Shown piece by piece: positions 1-11,298 of a DNA stretch of 64,000 nucleotides (position 1 is the stretch's first letter; the number at the start of each line of letters is the position of its first letter). The stretch covers positions 1-64,000 of the forward strand of contig QANY01003987.1 of assembly GCA_003255025.1 (NCBI GenBank). Direction: 5' to 3'. The DNA is from Datisca glomerata (Eukaryota; Streptophyta; Magnoliopsida; Cucurbitales; Datiscaceae). The notes beneath the pieces are model-generated. The model was not told the origin of the DNA. It searched no databases and saw only the letters and a program-made list of their open reading frames with translations. Both the position numbers and the translations under genes were made by a program.

Positions 1-310
1 TATCTCTTTCTTTTTGCCTTCGTCCAGTGAATTCACTTGTGCAATGTCCTAATTAAATGCCTAGTGGCATGATCAAAGTCGATGATCGTAAGCTATGTCC
101 TCCATCACGATGTCGAATGAAATTATCCATGGAATCGTGTGCCGTGTGAAACGTAGATCATCGCCGTTCTTAACCGAGACTCAGGTTAAGCTCCGTCTCG
201 AAACCTTGTGGGCTTAGGAGTAAAGCATCCTGAGGGTGACGCATCTCGTTGGGCGTGGAGAAGCATTAGGAACTTTCATTTCTTTCTTCGGAGTCGTTTC
301 TTTTCCTTTT
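1..310. other. Unassigned left-edge sequence
   Basis: No gene or repeat was recognised. An open frame starts at 208 and runs without interruption into the mitochondrial-derived part that follows, but its first third matches nothing I know. It may be more organelle DNA or ordinary nuclear sequence. Confidence 0.4.
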
Positions 311-500
311 TAACCGTAGGCATCTTGCCAGGAAGTTGGTGGGCTCATCATGAATTAGGTCAGGGTGGCTGGGGGTTTCGGGATCCCGTAGAAAATGCTT
401 CTTTTATGCCTCGGGTATTAGCCACAGCTTGTATTCATTCAGTAATTCTACCCCTTCTTCATTCTTGGACCTCGTTTCTTAATATTGTGACTTTTCCATA
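311..500 (+). pseudogene. ccmFN: NUMT: fragment of mitochondrial ccmFN
   Basis: This is a fragment of the plant mitochondrial cytochrome c maturation gene ccmFN, whose product belongs to the haem lyase of the inner membrane. About 60 residues of the frame opened at 208 carry the tryptophan-rich WWAHHELG segment, then [20 protein letters not shown] and [19 protein letters not shown], which is the conserved haem-handling region of the CcmF family. Similarity begins and ends abruptly (near 311 and 500), and the flanking residues are unrelated. Several positions show Pro or Arg where I recall the edited mitochondrial protein having Leu or Trp (ILPGSWW, FRDP). That suggests genomic mitochondrial DNA rather than an edited transcript as the source. 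It lacks most of the gene and cannot be functional. The family call is firm; the editing reading rests on memory of the family. Confidence 0.85.
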
Positions 501-1801
501 CGGCATTCATCAGTTGATTGAAAATTTACTTTTATTTTCTGATTGAGCGAGGTCCCTTTTGGGTTTGGAGTATTACCAAACAATAAAACTTCCAATCCAT
601 GCCTTATAACTGCATGAATGATTTGCGATTTCTAAAGTATAAAATTGTATTTATCTAGTTTGATGAGTAGAGATGAATTCAAAGCAGAATTCATCGATTT
701 TGACATTATATTATTTGATTGTGAGGTACTTTGACTACTAGTACCTGAAGAATTAACCATTGTCGAAGGATCACTGCATGAAACTCTTATACCAAGTGAA
801 AATACACTAGCTCCGTGAAAATAGGGGTGAATGGAGTAATTTCAATGAGGAAGAAGAAGACTTCTCTACATCAGCAACATAATTAGCCTCGATACACGTA
901 TATAGAGTTTACAGACATAACAATATGCACTAACTTAACTAATTGAATACATTTTAGTTTATGTACGTTCCATGGTGAGCTGCATGGAATTCCCACGTGT
1001 ACACTACCAGCTGCACAGTCAGCATTAGGTGGTTGCTCAGATACTCTATCACTATTCATTTGTTCACATAAAGTTGGTCAATTTTCCTTTTATATTTTCA
1101 TGGTACATATATGGAATTACTATTTTAACTCAAATTCTAAAATATTTAAAATATAATTTTCCCGAATAATTATGTTTTTGAGGAATAATTTCATGAATTA
1201 AAACTGAAAAGTACGTGTTGAAAACTATAATTTTGATGAGATTGTAATAGGGAGAGGAGAGTATGCGGAATGCGCACAGAAGCCGCTGGTTTTATGTGTA
1301 GGATGTATAAAAATGGAATATGTACTGAGGGAGCAGCAGAGTCAGGGTGGCAGATGTCCAGTTGAAAGCTGGACCAATCACATCAGTCCGAACCTTTTTC
1401 ACTTTTTTCCGTATGCTTTTACAAAATGTATCACGTGCTAAACCACCTGATTTGGCAGAAAACTTTGCTTACCTTATTATTGTAATTATTTGATGTTTAA
1501 ATGTCCGAGCATTTCAACCCCAAAAGTTTATCTGTAAATTGATTTTTCCCTACAAATTTAAACATCAAATTTGGCTGTGATACCCAACACCTGTATCTTT
1601 GGTCAACAGTCCGATAATAATTAACGTGCTTCATCCTGATCAGACTGAAAACATGTTATCTTATAGAGTTGTGATATTATTGTTTGGTCATACTGAATTT
1701 TTTAGATTCAAAAAATTAGTTTGAGAGACAATATTTTTTTTAATTGAAAATTGATCATAAATCTCTTATACAAAAAATTACATGTGGTTTATATAAAAGT
1801 T
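501..1801. other. Non-coding, no recognised feature
   Basis: AT-rich DNA between the NUMT and element A. No frame has recognisable coding content. The last five bases (1797-1801, AAGTT) are the left target-site duplication of element A. Confidence 0.5.
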
Positions 1802-2085
1802 AGTTAAGCTTTAGAAGCAGGGTCGAACATAGGAGAAAGAAATAAGAAAAAAGCTCAAGGGTTAAAGAAAATGCTTTTCTCATTAATTAGCTCTAATGAC
1901 TATAATCACACACATATATATACACTAAGAGAAGTAATTCTAACTACTTAAAACTCCTAACAAGATCGATTAACAGTGAGCTAACTAACCAAAACTAATT
2001 TTAACAGTAAGCTTATGCACGTAATTAGTGCATGTAATGTATGCTTTATAACGCTATTAAACCTATTGATTTGATATCTGTATCA
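1802..2085 (-). repeat. Element A 3' LTR
   Basis: 284 bp, read on the minus strand from TGATACAG to TTAACT. It aligns over its full length with the copy at 20106-20342, sharing the segment around TAAGCTTATGCACGT and ATTAGTGCATG. A purine run on the minus strand (GAGGGGGA, 2086-2093) abuts it and is the polypurine tract, which fixes this as the 3' LTR. It is longer than its partner because of short extra stretches. Confidence 0.88.
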
Positions 2086-2095
2086 TCCCCCTCAA
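2086..2095 (-). other. Element A polypurine tract
   Basis: On the minus strand CTTGAGGGGGA directly precedes the 3' LTR, the expected site and composition for plus-strand priming in a Copia element. Confidence 0.8.
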
Positions 2096-2181
2096 GCGAA
2101 AAGTGGGTAAGAACCGCTTGAAGCTTGTTCTTAGGAAACCAAAACACAATTCGGGGACAGTCTTTATACGGACATTGGGAA
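2096..2181 (-). pseudogene. Element A: C-terminal end of RNase H/pol
   Basis: Reading the minus strand, this short stretch encodes the last residues of a Copia polyprotein, ending ...HFSLEGDD just before the polypurine tract, a position where Copia polyproteins usually end. It continues the reading broken at 9650 by the insertion of B1. Bases 2177-2181 (GGGAA) are the left copy of B1's target duplication. Confidence 0.6.
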
Positions 2182-4340
2182 TGTAGGTCGTCGAGGCGCG
2201 TGCAAGGCGGAAGCGCGTGAAGCGTGTGACCTTTTAAAAATTAAATTTTTAATAAAAATTAAATTTTTTAATAAAATAAAACTTGTTCAACGCCACGATA
2301 ATCAAATAAAATTTTTTATTAATTTTTTTTTTCAATCAATCAAGATCCACTATATATTTATAAGTTAAATCTATAACATACAAGGTTATGAATCAAATAC
2401 ATCTAGTAGTTTATATCAAGTGTCCTTATAAAAACCGATCGATCCTACATGCCCACAAAATCATTCCAACGATCAGTAACCTCTGAGATCCACACCAAGA
2501 TCTTCCAATTCAATCCTCAACGCCCTAAGATGTGTGTGAGTACGTAGAATATTACAAGATATTTTTTATGTCTCTAAATGTCCTCAACACATGAAATCTA
2601 GAGATTTACTGAGAATGACTTTAGTGAGACGATTCTCTAAAAGAACGTGATGAATATTCTTTTAAAGATTTAATTAACGTTTAATCACAGGACAAAATCT
2701 ATGTGACACCAATCGTGTTCTTAATTTAACTCTTGATTGATGAACTCAATATCAGATCAACTGATTCTCTCCTCTTCGTTCAACCACCAAGGCCATTAGA
2801 ATAATATCTGTATATATTCTAAATAATGACATATCAGATTTTTAGAGATAAACTGAAATATTATTTGATTGTAAAGTTAAAATTGCAGTGGGACCCACTG
2901 CAATTGTGCACAACTGTAGTGCCATGTACACACTCACTATTGTAGTACCAGTGGGACCACAGTAGTACATGTCAATTTCTGATACTCTATCAGTGATTGG
3001 CACGTGGCAATTACTCTGAATTAAATATTTATTTTAATCAGATAATTATCTAAATATCAGTTAATTTAAAATTAACATATATGATTTAAATTATTATTTA
3101 ATAATAATATAATTATCTAATTTCATAAATTATATATTCTGTTTTACTCATCGGTAATTAAAAAATTGATAATTATATGTGTATATATATATATAACTTC
3201 TGAAAATTAAATTTTAATACATAAATAATTCAATTAATTAATCACACATAATTATCTCATAATTACATACTTGCACCAGAATAAAAATTTATTTTGCAAG
3301 TCAGTCAATTTCTCATGTCTTAAAATATTCACACCCTAGACAGATTAAAATAGAGGTGACTTAGGGATCATGAACATATAATCCTAAGCTTCAATAAATC
3401 AGATTATTAATTAAACTCTTCAATTAACTAATCTTATTTATTAATTCCATTATTACTCCACTATAAATATGAAATTGACTCTTAAAGATTATATAATGTA
3501 TTTACAGAGTATTCTCATGTAGTCCACTGACATAATCATTTCATGTATTTATATCCCCCAATTATCGGTTCGTAAGTTAGAACTGATCAAAATTACCGTT
3601 TTACCCTTCTAATTACCTCTTGATTCTTAAGTACCATTAATCCACTAGTGAATGATATTTATAATCTTATTATAAATTTAAGCTTAATAACCATTCAGTT
3701 CCAGAATTAACACTTAAGAGAACCAATATATGATCCGTTAGGATAACTTAGATTCTAAATCTTGTAAGATCATGTCTACAGCCATCCACATCACTGAAAC
3801 TCCAAAACAAAAGTCACTATCCTAATTAACAAACAGACATTAACGAGTTAATCAAAATATCTAGTAGACATGCATAAGAGTTCATGACTACTCAGGATTT
3901 AAACTGATCTACATATAATCATTGAATAGATGTGTATTAAATCTATATGAAAATAACACGGTTAATAAAGGATATTAATCCACATCGGTCTTATCATATA
4001 TAATCTTATTATATAAAGTATATTCACTAAGATATTTATCCAGATCAATGATCCGGATCTAGATCACGCGCATTCATAATGCTTAGTGAACCGTACTCGC
4101 AATCATTCATTAAAGATTTCATATTTTAATATGTTGCTGACAATTTTATTCATTATCTATTATCTTAATCCTCACGTACTAATACAATATCATAGTCTCA
4201 TTAATGAATATGGAATTGTAAGATATTTATATAAATTATTCAACACTACTTTAAAAGAGCAATTATAAGAAAAATGTAATCCTCTTTAAATTTCATATCA
4301 AAATGTCAATACACATGTTTTTAGAACATAACCCTTAACA
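2182..4340 (-). repeat. Element B1 3' LTR (2.16 kb)
   Basis: On the minus strand the LTR starts TGTTAAGGGTTATG at 4340 and ends beside the GC-rich tail (2182-2225) that ends every copy of this family. It is co-linear with B2's 3' LTR (16162-18452) in inverted orientation and is the fuller of B1's two LTRs. The body is AT-rich, with GC confined to the last 50 or so bases. Small open frames in it (for example 4086-4268 on the plus strand) recur in other copies and have no coding character. Confidence 0.87.
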
Positions 4341-4352
4341 ATCTCTCACTTG
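4341..4352 (-). other. Element B1 polypurine tract
   Basis: The minus strand reads GCAAGTGAGAGAT immediately before the LTR start TGTT. It parallels the AAGTGGAAGAT tract of B2 at 16151-16161. Confidence 0.8.
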
Positions 4353-6180
4353 CCCTAAAATAAATGTGGTATCTCTCTTAATATCATGTTACGCACGTGA
4401 TCCTTAAATCACTTCACAGGAAATGTCTTTGTAAAAGGATCATCGAGGTTCTGTTCTGATGTTATCTTCATAACAGTCACATCCCCTCAATGCACGGTTT
4501 CTCTTACAAGATGATATTTCCTCTCTATGTGCTTGCCCCTCTTGTGACTCATCGGTTCCTTGAAATTCGCTACAGCCCCATGGTTATCACCGTTGAGGAT
4601 CAGTAGCTTGTCCATATCTGAAGCTACTTTTAGATCATAATAAAACTTTTTGAGCCATACCGCCTCTTTCGAAGCTCCACAAGCCACTATATATTCGGAT
4701 TGCATAGTGGAATCTACAATGTTGGATTGTTTAATATTTCTCCAGAATACAGCTCCTCCACCTAGGGTGAATACTAATCTAGATGTCAACTTTTGACTGT
4801 CTCTGTTTGACTAAAAACCAGAATCAGTATATCCAGTGAGGTTCAGGTCTCCACCTGAATAAACAAGCTTTCTCGTTATCCTAAAATACTTGAGGATGTG
4901 CTTTACTGCAATCTAGTGTTCCAAACTTGGATTCGATGGATAACGACTGACAATTCTCATTGCATAACAGATGTTCAACCTCGTACGCAACATGGCATAC
5001 ATGAGACTTGCAACTGCTGAAGCATAGGGAATCATTCTCATATCATCTTCCTCCAAATGTGTCTTAGGACATTATTCCTTGGAGATGACAATTCCATATT
5101 TGGTCGGTTGTTGACATTTCTTGGAATTCTTCATAGAGAATCTCACCAGCACCTTAACATATAAGATGCCTGAAAAAGTGCCAAGAACTTGTTCTTTCTA
5201 TCCCTTAAGATTTGGATGCCAAGAACACAGCTCGCTTCTCCCAAATCTTTCATTTGAAATTTCTTAGCTAACCGCTTCTTTACGTTTGACAAAATTTCTA
5301 CATCATTCCTAATAAGTAGAATATCATCAATATAACGAACTAAGAAAACCACTATATTATCTTTGGTGTATTTATAAACACAGGCTTCGTCAACATTTTG
5401 CTCGAAGCCATAAGACTTTACAATCTCATCAAATGTAAGATTCTAAGATCAAGATACTTACTTTAATCCATAAATGGATTTAAGCAACTTGTATACTTTC
5501 TGATCTTACCTCTTTTGTAAGGTCTCTTGGTTCCTTGGCTCTTTGGCCATTTCCTGTGAAATGTCTCTTGGTCATTTTACCCTCTAGAGAGGATTCACAA
5601 ATAGGAAGAGTTCCAACTTTTAACTCTCTCAAAGCACCATGGTTTGTTAACATGTTTAACCTATCTAGATTAATATGTCACAACCTGAGATGTCATAAAT
5701 ATGTGTTAATCGTTTGTTATTTTTAGGTTTTGCTACTTTAAGTAATTCAGAATTATTTAATACGCGTTCAGGCGATTTAAGCATAAATAGTCCGTTTATA
5801 ATTTTAGCATGACAGATATCGAATTCATTCTTAGAAAGAATAAACTCTTTGTAAATGAAAGAAACTTTGAATAACTGTTCTTGCAAAAATGAAAGAGAAA
5901 TCAAATTTCTCAAACAACTAAGAAAAAAATAAACACAGTTACAAATTAAGTAATTATATCCAAAAAGTAAACAGATTGTCCTTAAGGCTTTAGCTGACAC
6001 GAGCGCAACACTACTAACTGTCAAAACTACATTGCCATCAGCCAACTCCCTTAACGAATCAAGCATATGTAAAGAAGAACATACATTATTAGTGACTCCT
6101 GAATCAAGTATCTAAGATAACAAATCATATTCCACTAAACAAGCTTCAAGTACAAGTAAATTATATTTACCTTTCTTTTT
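4353..6180 (-). pseudogene. Element B1 pol remnant (PR, GAG-pre-IN, RT, RNase H)
   Basis: Decayed Copia pol on the minus strand. In coding order: a protease active-site trace (ILDSGVTN, near 6080-6110); a GAG-pre-integrase region (6066-5560); then a jump straight to RT, with KSIYGLK near 5480 and the catalytic YIDDILL near 5320; then RNase H (4830-4487) with MQSEYIVACGASKEAVWLKK. The integrase DDE core that should lie between GAG-pre-integrase and RT is missing, so about 1 kb was deleted around 5510-5560. At least four stops or frameshifts break the remainder. Confidence 0.85.
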
Positions 6181-7021
6181 CAGCTCTGAGAGATACTTGT
6201 TACAGTTTTTTTCCAATGACCTTCAACCCTACAGTGGGAACACTTTCTTTTAAGCATGCTGTCTTCATTGTTCTTCTTAGCTTTTGGTCATGTATTGGCT
6301 TTCTTTACTCTTTTGTTCTTACTATTGTCCTTACCATTTTCCTTCTTTCATTTCTTGTTCTTAACAATTTGGAAGAAGTCTTTTCCTCAAGAACATTTTT
6401 CTCGCCCTCTTTGGTCATTCTAAGGTTAAGTGACTTAAAAATTTACAGTTCATTCAACAATTGGGTCATGTTGAATTGTAACTTGTTCATAACATAGTTG
6501 GTCATGAACGCAGAAAAAGCTGGTGTAAGCGACTCTAATATGATGCTAACTTGAGTCCGCTCATCAATGGTCGTCCCATGTACTTTTCCCTCGTGATTTA
6601 TGTTGATCATGTTCAAAACATGTTCTCAAAAAGAAGTACCCTTCCTCATCTTAGTTGTCATATAGAAACTAGTGGCCCCATGACGACTTTGATCGGACTG
6701 CTGGCCAAACATTGCCTGTAAAGATTTCATAATCTCATAGGCAATCTCCATGCTTTTATGTTTGGTTCTCAGAACATCATTCATGCTCACAAGCATGTAG
6801 CACTTCACCTTGTTGTTTGATATGATCCAACCATCATATTTGTCCCTAACATTCTTAGAGGGGTTAGCAGCGGGCTTTTCAGGAAATTACTCAGTAAAAA
6901 CGAACTTATGGTTCTGATATATCAGTATTAAGTTCATATTTGATTTTCAATGTATGAAATTATCACCATTCAATTTTTCAAGAGCGAGTAAAGCAGTAAC
7001 AGAGTTCCTCATGGTAGACAT
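6181..7021 (-). pseudogene. Element B1 gag remnant
   Basis: Gag of a Copia element, reading from ATG at 7021 (MSTMRNSVTALLALEKLNG) on the minus strand, matching the start of B2's gag at 14820. A segment covering 6808-6626 is open; elsewhere stops and frameshifts interrupt it. An intact CCHC zinc knuckle (C-x2-C-x4-H-x4-C) lies at about 6242-6201, followed by the lysine-rich linker into protease. Gag would package element RNA into cytoplasmic particles. This copy cannot make full-length protein. Confidence 0.85.
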
Positions 7022-8382
7022 AACATTGATAACTGAAATTCAAAACATACATGATTCAATATAATTGATAAATATCTAGAATTCGAAAAGTAAACGTGAT
7101 GCATGAATGCAATTATAATAAACACATAAATTTAGCATTTATAAATCACGATAAAATAACCCAATGATTAATGTGTCGCCTTAGAGTCGGTCAGATTAAC
7201 CTCAGACTGCCTATGAGACATTCTCATCATTATTAATTAAAACTTAAAATATTTCATATTTCCACTTTTAACAATAAGGTATCGCTTGTTCGGTCAAGTC
7301 ACAACTATCCACACAAAAGCTTAATTGTGATTTTGTGAGTGTAACTCATCATTTCAGACTTCATGACTTCATTATGTATGGTATGTAATCGATTAATGCA
7401 TGATCATGTTATCAAACATAATAACTAAATAATTAAATAAAATAATAATGGACCGAGTGATTATTGGGTATTTCTATATTGCAACCCTTGAAATAAAGAA
7501 ATAATATTACAAAGCGGACTCCAAGAATACATATTTTTCAAATATTGTCTTACACTCCTAATGTACATCTTCATAATCTTCAACCTTTGAACAAATTCTT
7601 TTTTTATTAGAAAAACTATTTTTCTTAATTAAAACAATTACTATGATTATCCCTTTTAATATAGTTGTATTTGACTTAGTAAAATAAACACTTTATTTGA
7701 TTTTGTCAAACTTGGGTCAAACCCAATCAACCTATTAATGTTTAATTTTCATAAAATCAAAAATTAATAATTAATTTTAAAATTACATTAATTTCAAATA
7801 TTAAATAGATAATTAAAAGAATTTGGGTTTAAATAAAATACTTAGCTGATAGAGTTTGTTGCATGGTTTGTTGAAAACTTTCCTAAAATGTGACAACAGT
7901 TGTTAGCGATGATAGGATTCTCCGATCGCCACCCATGACCATTGCTGCACATACCACCCCCGACAGCTGCCTGCTGCGCTGGACAACCAATGTTCACCGC
8001 CGACACTGTTCACCTCCGTCGAAACAGTAAATTCTCGGCATGAGCAGTGCTTTTGTGAATGAACAGTGTTTTCGTGGATGAACGGTGTTTTTGTGCGAAC
8101 AATGTTTTTTTCCGTTCATCTCGTACGTTCTTCTTCTCACGTTTGGAATAATTACAATAATATTCAAAATAAAATTACAAAAAATCCTACGCCTTAGTTC
8201 AGTTTACATAAGATCTAGGAAAAATTAAAATAAAGCCTAACCCAATAATTACCATACAATTAATGATCCATTATTTTTCATACATTAAAAAAATATAACC
8301 ATCCATCATCATACATATCTCATGTTATATGAATAACGTAAGAAAACTCACACAACATTTAACATAAAAATATATAAAGACC
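7022..8382 (-). other. Element B1 untranslated leader
   Basis: About 1.4 kb between PBS and gag. No coding frame was found. Near 8024-8110 it holds three or four imperfect repeats of about 20 bp containing GAACAGTGTTTT. The equivalent of these is at 13255-13335 in B2, so the long leader and its repeats belong to the family. Confidence 0.6.
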
Positions 8383-8394
8383 GTTCTAATACCA
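8383..8394 (-). other. Element B1 primer binding site
   Basis: The minus strand reads TGGTATTAGAAC two bases after the 5' LTR end. It matches the initiator-Met tRNA primer site TGGTATCAGAGC at 10 of 12 positions. Confidence 0.78.
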
Positions 8395-8396
8395 CT

Positions 8397-9649
8397 TGCT
8401 GGTCGTTGCAGCGCGTGCGCGTCAGAAGCGTGGAGGCGCGTGGCCTTTTAAAAAATTAAACTTAAAAAAAATTGAATATTATAATAAAACAAAACTTGCG
8501 CAACGTCACGATAACCAAATAATAACTTTTATTGAAAACTCATTTTCAATCAGTCAGGATCCTTTATATATTTATAATTAAAATCTACAATATACAAGGT
8601 TATGAATCATATAACTCTTGTAGTCTATAACAAGTGTCCTTGCAAAAAACTGATCGATCATCCGTTCCCATGAAATCGTTCCAACAAATAACAGATTTAG
8701 TTAATTTAAATTATTATCTAATAATAATTTGATTATCTAATTTCACAAATTAGATATTATGTCTCACTTATCCGTAATTAAAAAATCAGTAGTTATTTAT
8801 TTATATATAATTTCTAAAAATTATATTTAAATATATAAATAATTTAATTAATTAATCACATGTAATTATCTTATAATTATGTTCTTACCCCAGAATAAAA
8901 ATTTAAATTACTGTTTTACCCTTCTAATTATTTCTTGATCCTTAAGTATCCTTAATCCACTATTGAATGACTAATTTATAATCTTATTATAAATTTGAGC
9001 TCAATAACTATTCAGTTCCAGAACTAACACTTAAGAGAACCAATATACGATCAGTTAAAAAAGTTTAGATTTCAAATTTTATAAGATCATGTCCCCAGCC
9101 ATCCACATCACTAAATCTCCAAAACACTAGCCTGATTAACAAACAGACGTTAACGAGTTAATCAAAAGAGCTTGTAGACATGTATAAGAGTTTATGACTA
9201 CTCAGAATTCAGACTGATCTACATATGATCATCGAATGGATATGTATTATTTTTTTATGATAAACGGTACGTTAATAAAGATATTAATCCACATCGGTCC
9301 TGTCATATATAATCTTATTATATAAATTACATTCACTAATATGTTTATCCACATCAATGATCTAGATCTAGATGACACGCATTCATAATACTTAGTGAAC
9401 CGTACTGGCAGTTATTCATTAAAGATTCCATACTTTAATATGTTGTTGATAATTTTATTCATTATCTATGATATTAATCCTCCCGTACTAATACAAGATC
9501 ATAGTCTCATTAATGAATATAGAATTTTCAGATATTTATATAAAGTATTCAACAATAATTCAAAAGAACAATTATAAGAAAAATGTAATCCTCTTTAAAT
9601 TTCATATCAAAATGTCAATACACATGTTTTGAGGGAATAACCTCCAACA
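8397..9649 (-). repeat. Element B1 5' LTR, internally deleted (1.25 kb)
   Basis: It shares both ends with the 3' LTR: start TGTTGGAGG at 9649, GC-rich end with GACCAGCA at 8397. About 0.9 kb is missing in two internal blocks. One breakpoint lies near 8690 (after TTCCAAC); the other lies near 8905, inside the ATAAAAATT segment. The deletions are private to this LTR, so they happened after insertion. Confidence 0.85.
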
Positions 9650-11298
9650 AGGAAGACACAAATATGATGCCCAGTGTTTTGTTAAGTACTTTATCAACCT
9701 TCAGGTGTTTAGTATGTGTATGAAGAACATGGTTGGGATCTAGATAGATAGCACTCATATTTTCACCCCAAATTACAGGAACAATTTTTGATAAGATGTG
9801 CAATTCTATAAGGAGTGAGTTTATCCACATGATTTATGTAGTGTCATTGGATAAGGCACGATATTAACTTTCTGTGCTAGAGCGTGCAACAACCTATTGC
9901 CTTTAAAAGGACCAGGGAATGAGAGAGGATCAGAGAAATATAGCATATCTACCAATTGTCTTGCAATCATCAAGGTTTAAAGACCTTTCAACATCAATGA
10001 AGGCTTCAATGTGCATTTTGGAAGCTGGCTTGAGAAGAATTAATGACATCATATAAGGAGCCTTTGAGGTATCTAAATAACCTCTTACATCCCTTCTAAA
10101 GAGTCTCTAAGAACTTGAAGAAATTGGCAAATCTTGTGAACAAATATATACAAAATATCGGGTCTGGTTAGCCTCAGGTACTGTAGGGCCTGGAACGTAC
10201 TCTTGTAGAGAGTGACATCAAAAATTGGTGCTATTGAGTCATGAATAGTTTGATAGAAGCATTTTTTGATGTTGAATGAGGCTTAGCTTGAGTCATATTG
10301 GTTCTTTGCAACAGTTATGTGATGTATCCAAGTTGTGAAAGATGAAAACCGTATGATGTCCTTATTACTTCCATGCCTTGGAGGCGATGAATAGCACCAA
10401 TATTTTTTTTATAGTAAACTCTTTGTTGAGATCAGAAATAAGTCTATCAATATGATGGTTACTGCTACGTGTCACTAATATACCATCAACATATACCAAA
10501 ATTATAATTTCGTAGACATTATTTTATATGAAAACAAGGAAGTGCCAGAAACAGTTCTGGTGAAACCTTATGAGATTATAGCAGATTTAAGCCTTTCATA
10601 TCACGCTCTTGGTGCCTACTTAAGGTCATATAATGCTTTCATGAGACTGTATTTAGATAGAGAGGGCTAACATAGCCTTAAGGTTGTGTCATAAAAATGT
10701 ATGCTTCAAGCTTTCCTCTGAGGAAAGCATTGTTGACATCTAGTTGGTGAGCTGGCCAGTTTGGTGAGGCTGCAAGAGTGAGAACAATTCTGATTGTTGC
10801 AGGCTTAAAAACTAGTGAACCGACTTAAGTGTAATCCACCGTTAGAGTTTGGTTAAGTGTTATAAGCTTGGCCTTGTGCCTTTGTATAGTCCTATCAGCA
10901 TTCAACTTTAGTTTAAAGTCCCACAAGTTGCCTACTAAGTTCATAGAAGGACTATATAGTAATAAGTCTCATGTTTTGTTCAGCATAAGTGTTGGTATTT
11001 CATATCCATAACTTGTTTCCAACGTGCATAGGTCAAGGCTTGGTTAATTGATAAGTGTGGATAGACTTGGATCAAAGGTGAGAGAGTGTTTAGAAGTAAG
11101 AAAGGCTTTAGGTTTGAGAAAGCTTGTTTTTTTATCTTGTGATCATGTGGTGTGATGTATGTGTTTAATTATTCATTGGTTCGGTTGAATATATGGACAT
11201 AGTAAGGGAAGGTTTAGATTGAGATAAGTTCAAATGAGTGGAATTGTTTCGTTGCTATTATCGATTTAATGATCTAATATATAATGATATAAGCAATC
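9650..11298 (-). pseudogene. Element A pol remnant: RT and RNase H
   Basis: This is the middle surviving piece of element A. On the minus strand, the linker with HHMITR lies near 11150, the RT entry ALTYARWKQVMDMKY near 11030, the RT catalytic box near 10490 (YVDG where YVDD is expected, so the second Asp is lost), and RNase H near 9830-9650 (MSAIYLDPN, then HTHTKHLKVD). B1 ends it at 9649. On the other side it stops at the truncated B2 LTR. Stops and frameshifts are many. Confidence 0.82.

Larger units (their letters stand above)
2182..9649 (-). mobile_element. Copia element B1 (minus), nested in A
   Basis: An LTR retrotransposon on the minus strand, inserted near the end of element A's RNase H region. 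The 5' LTR is 8397-9649 and the 3' LTR 2182-4340. Flanks are GGGAA (2177-2181) and AGGAA (9650-9654), a 4-of-5 match consistent with a 5-bp target duplication that has taken one mutation. Both a PBS (8383-8394) and a PPT (4341-4352) are present. The internal region keeps gag, protease, GAG-pre-integrase, RT and RNase H in Copia order. The integrase core is absent, and stops and frameshifts are frequent. It is the same family as B2, in the opposite orientation. Confidence 0.88.

Noticed and set aside
208..546. Calling 208-546 a real nuclear gene.
   Set aside because: Only the middle 60 residues match ccmFN. Both ends are unrelated, and no transit peptide or further exon is visible.
4086..4268. 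60-residue frame in a B-family LTR (a sister frame occurs at 9395-9577).
   Set aside because: The similarity between the two is LTR homology. The frame is AT-rich and does not extend into other copies.
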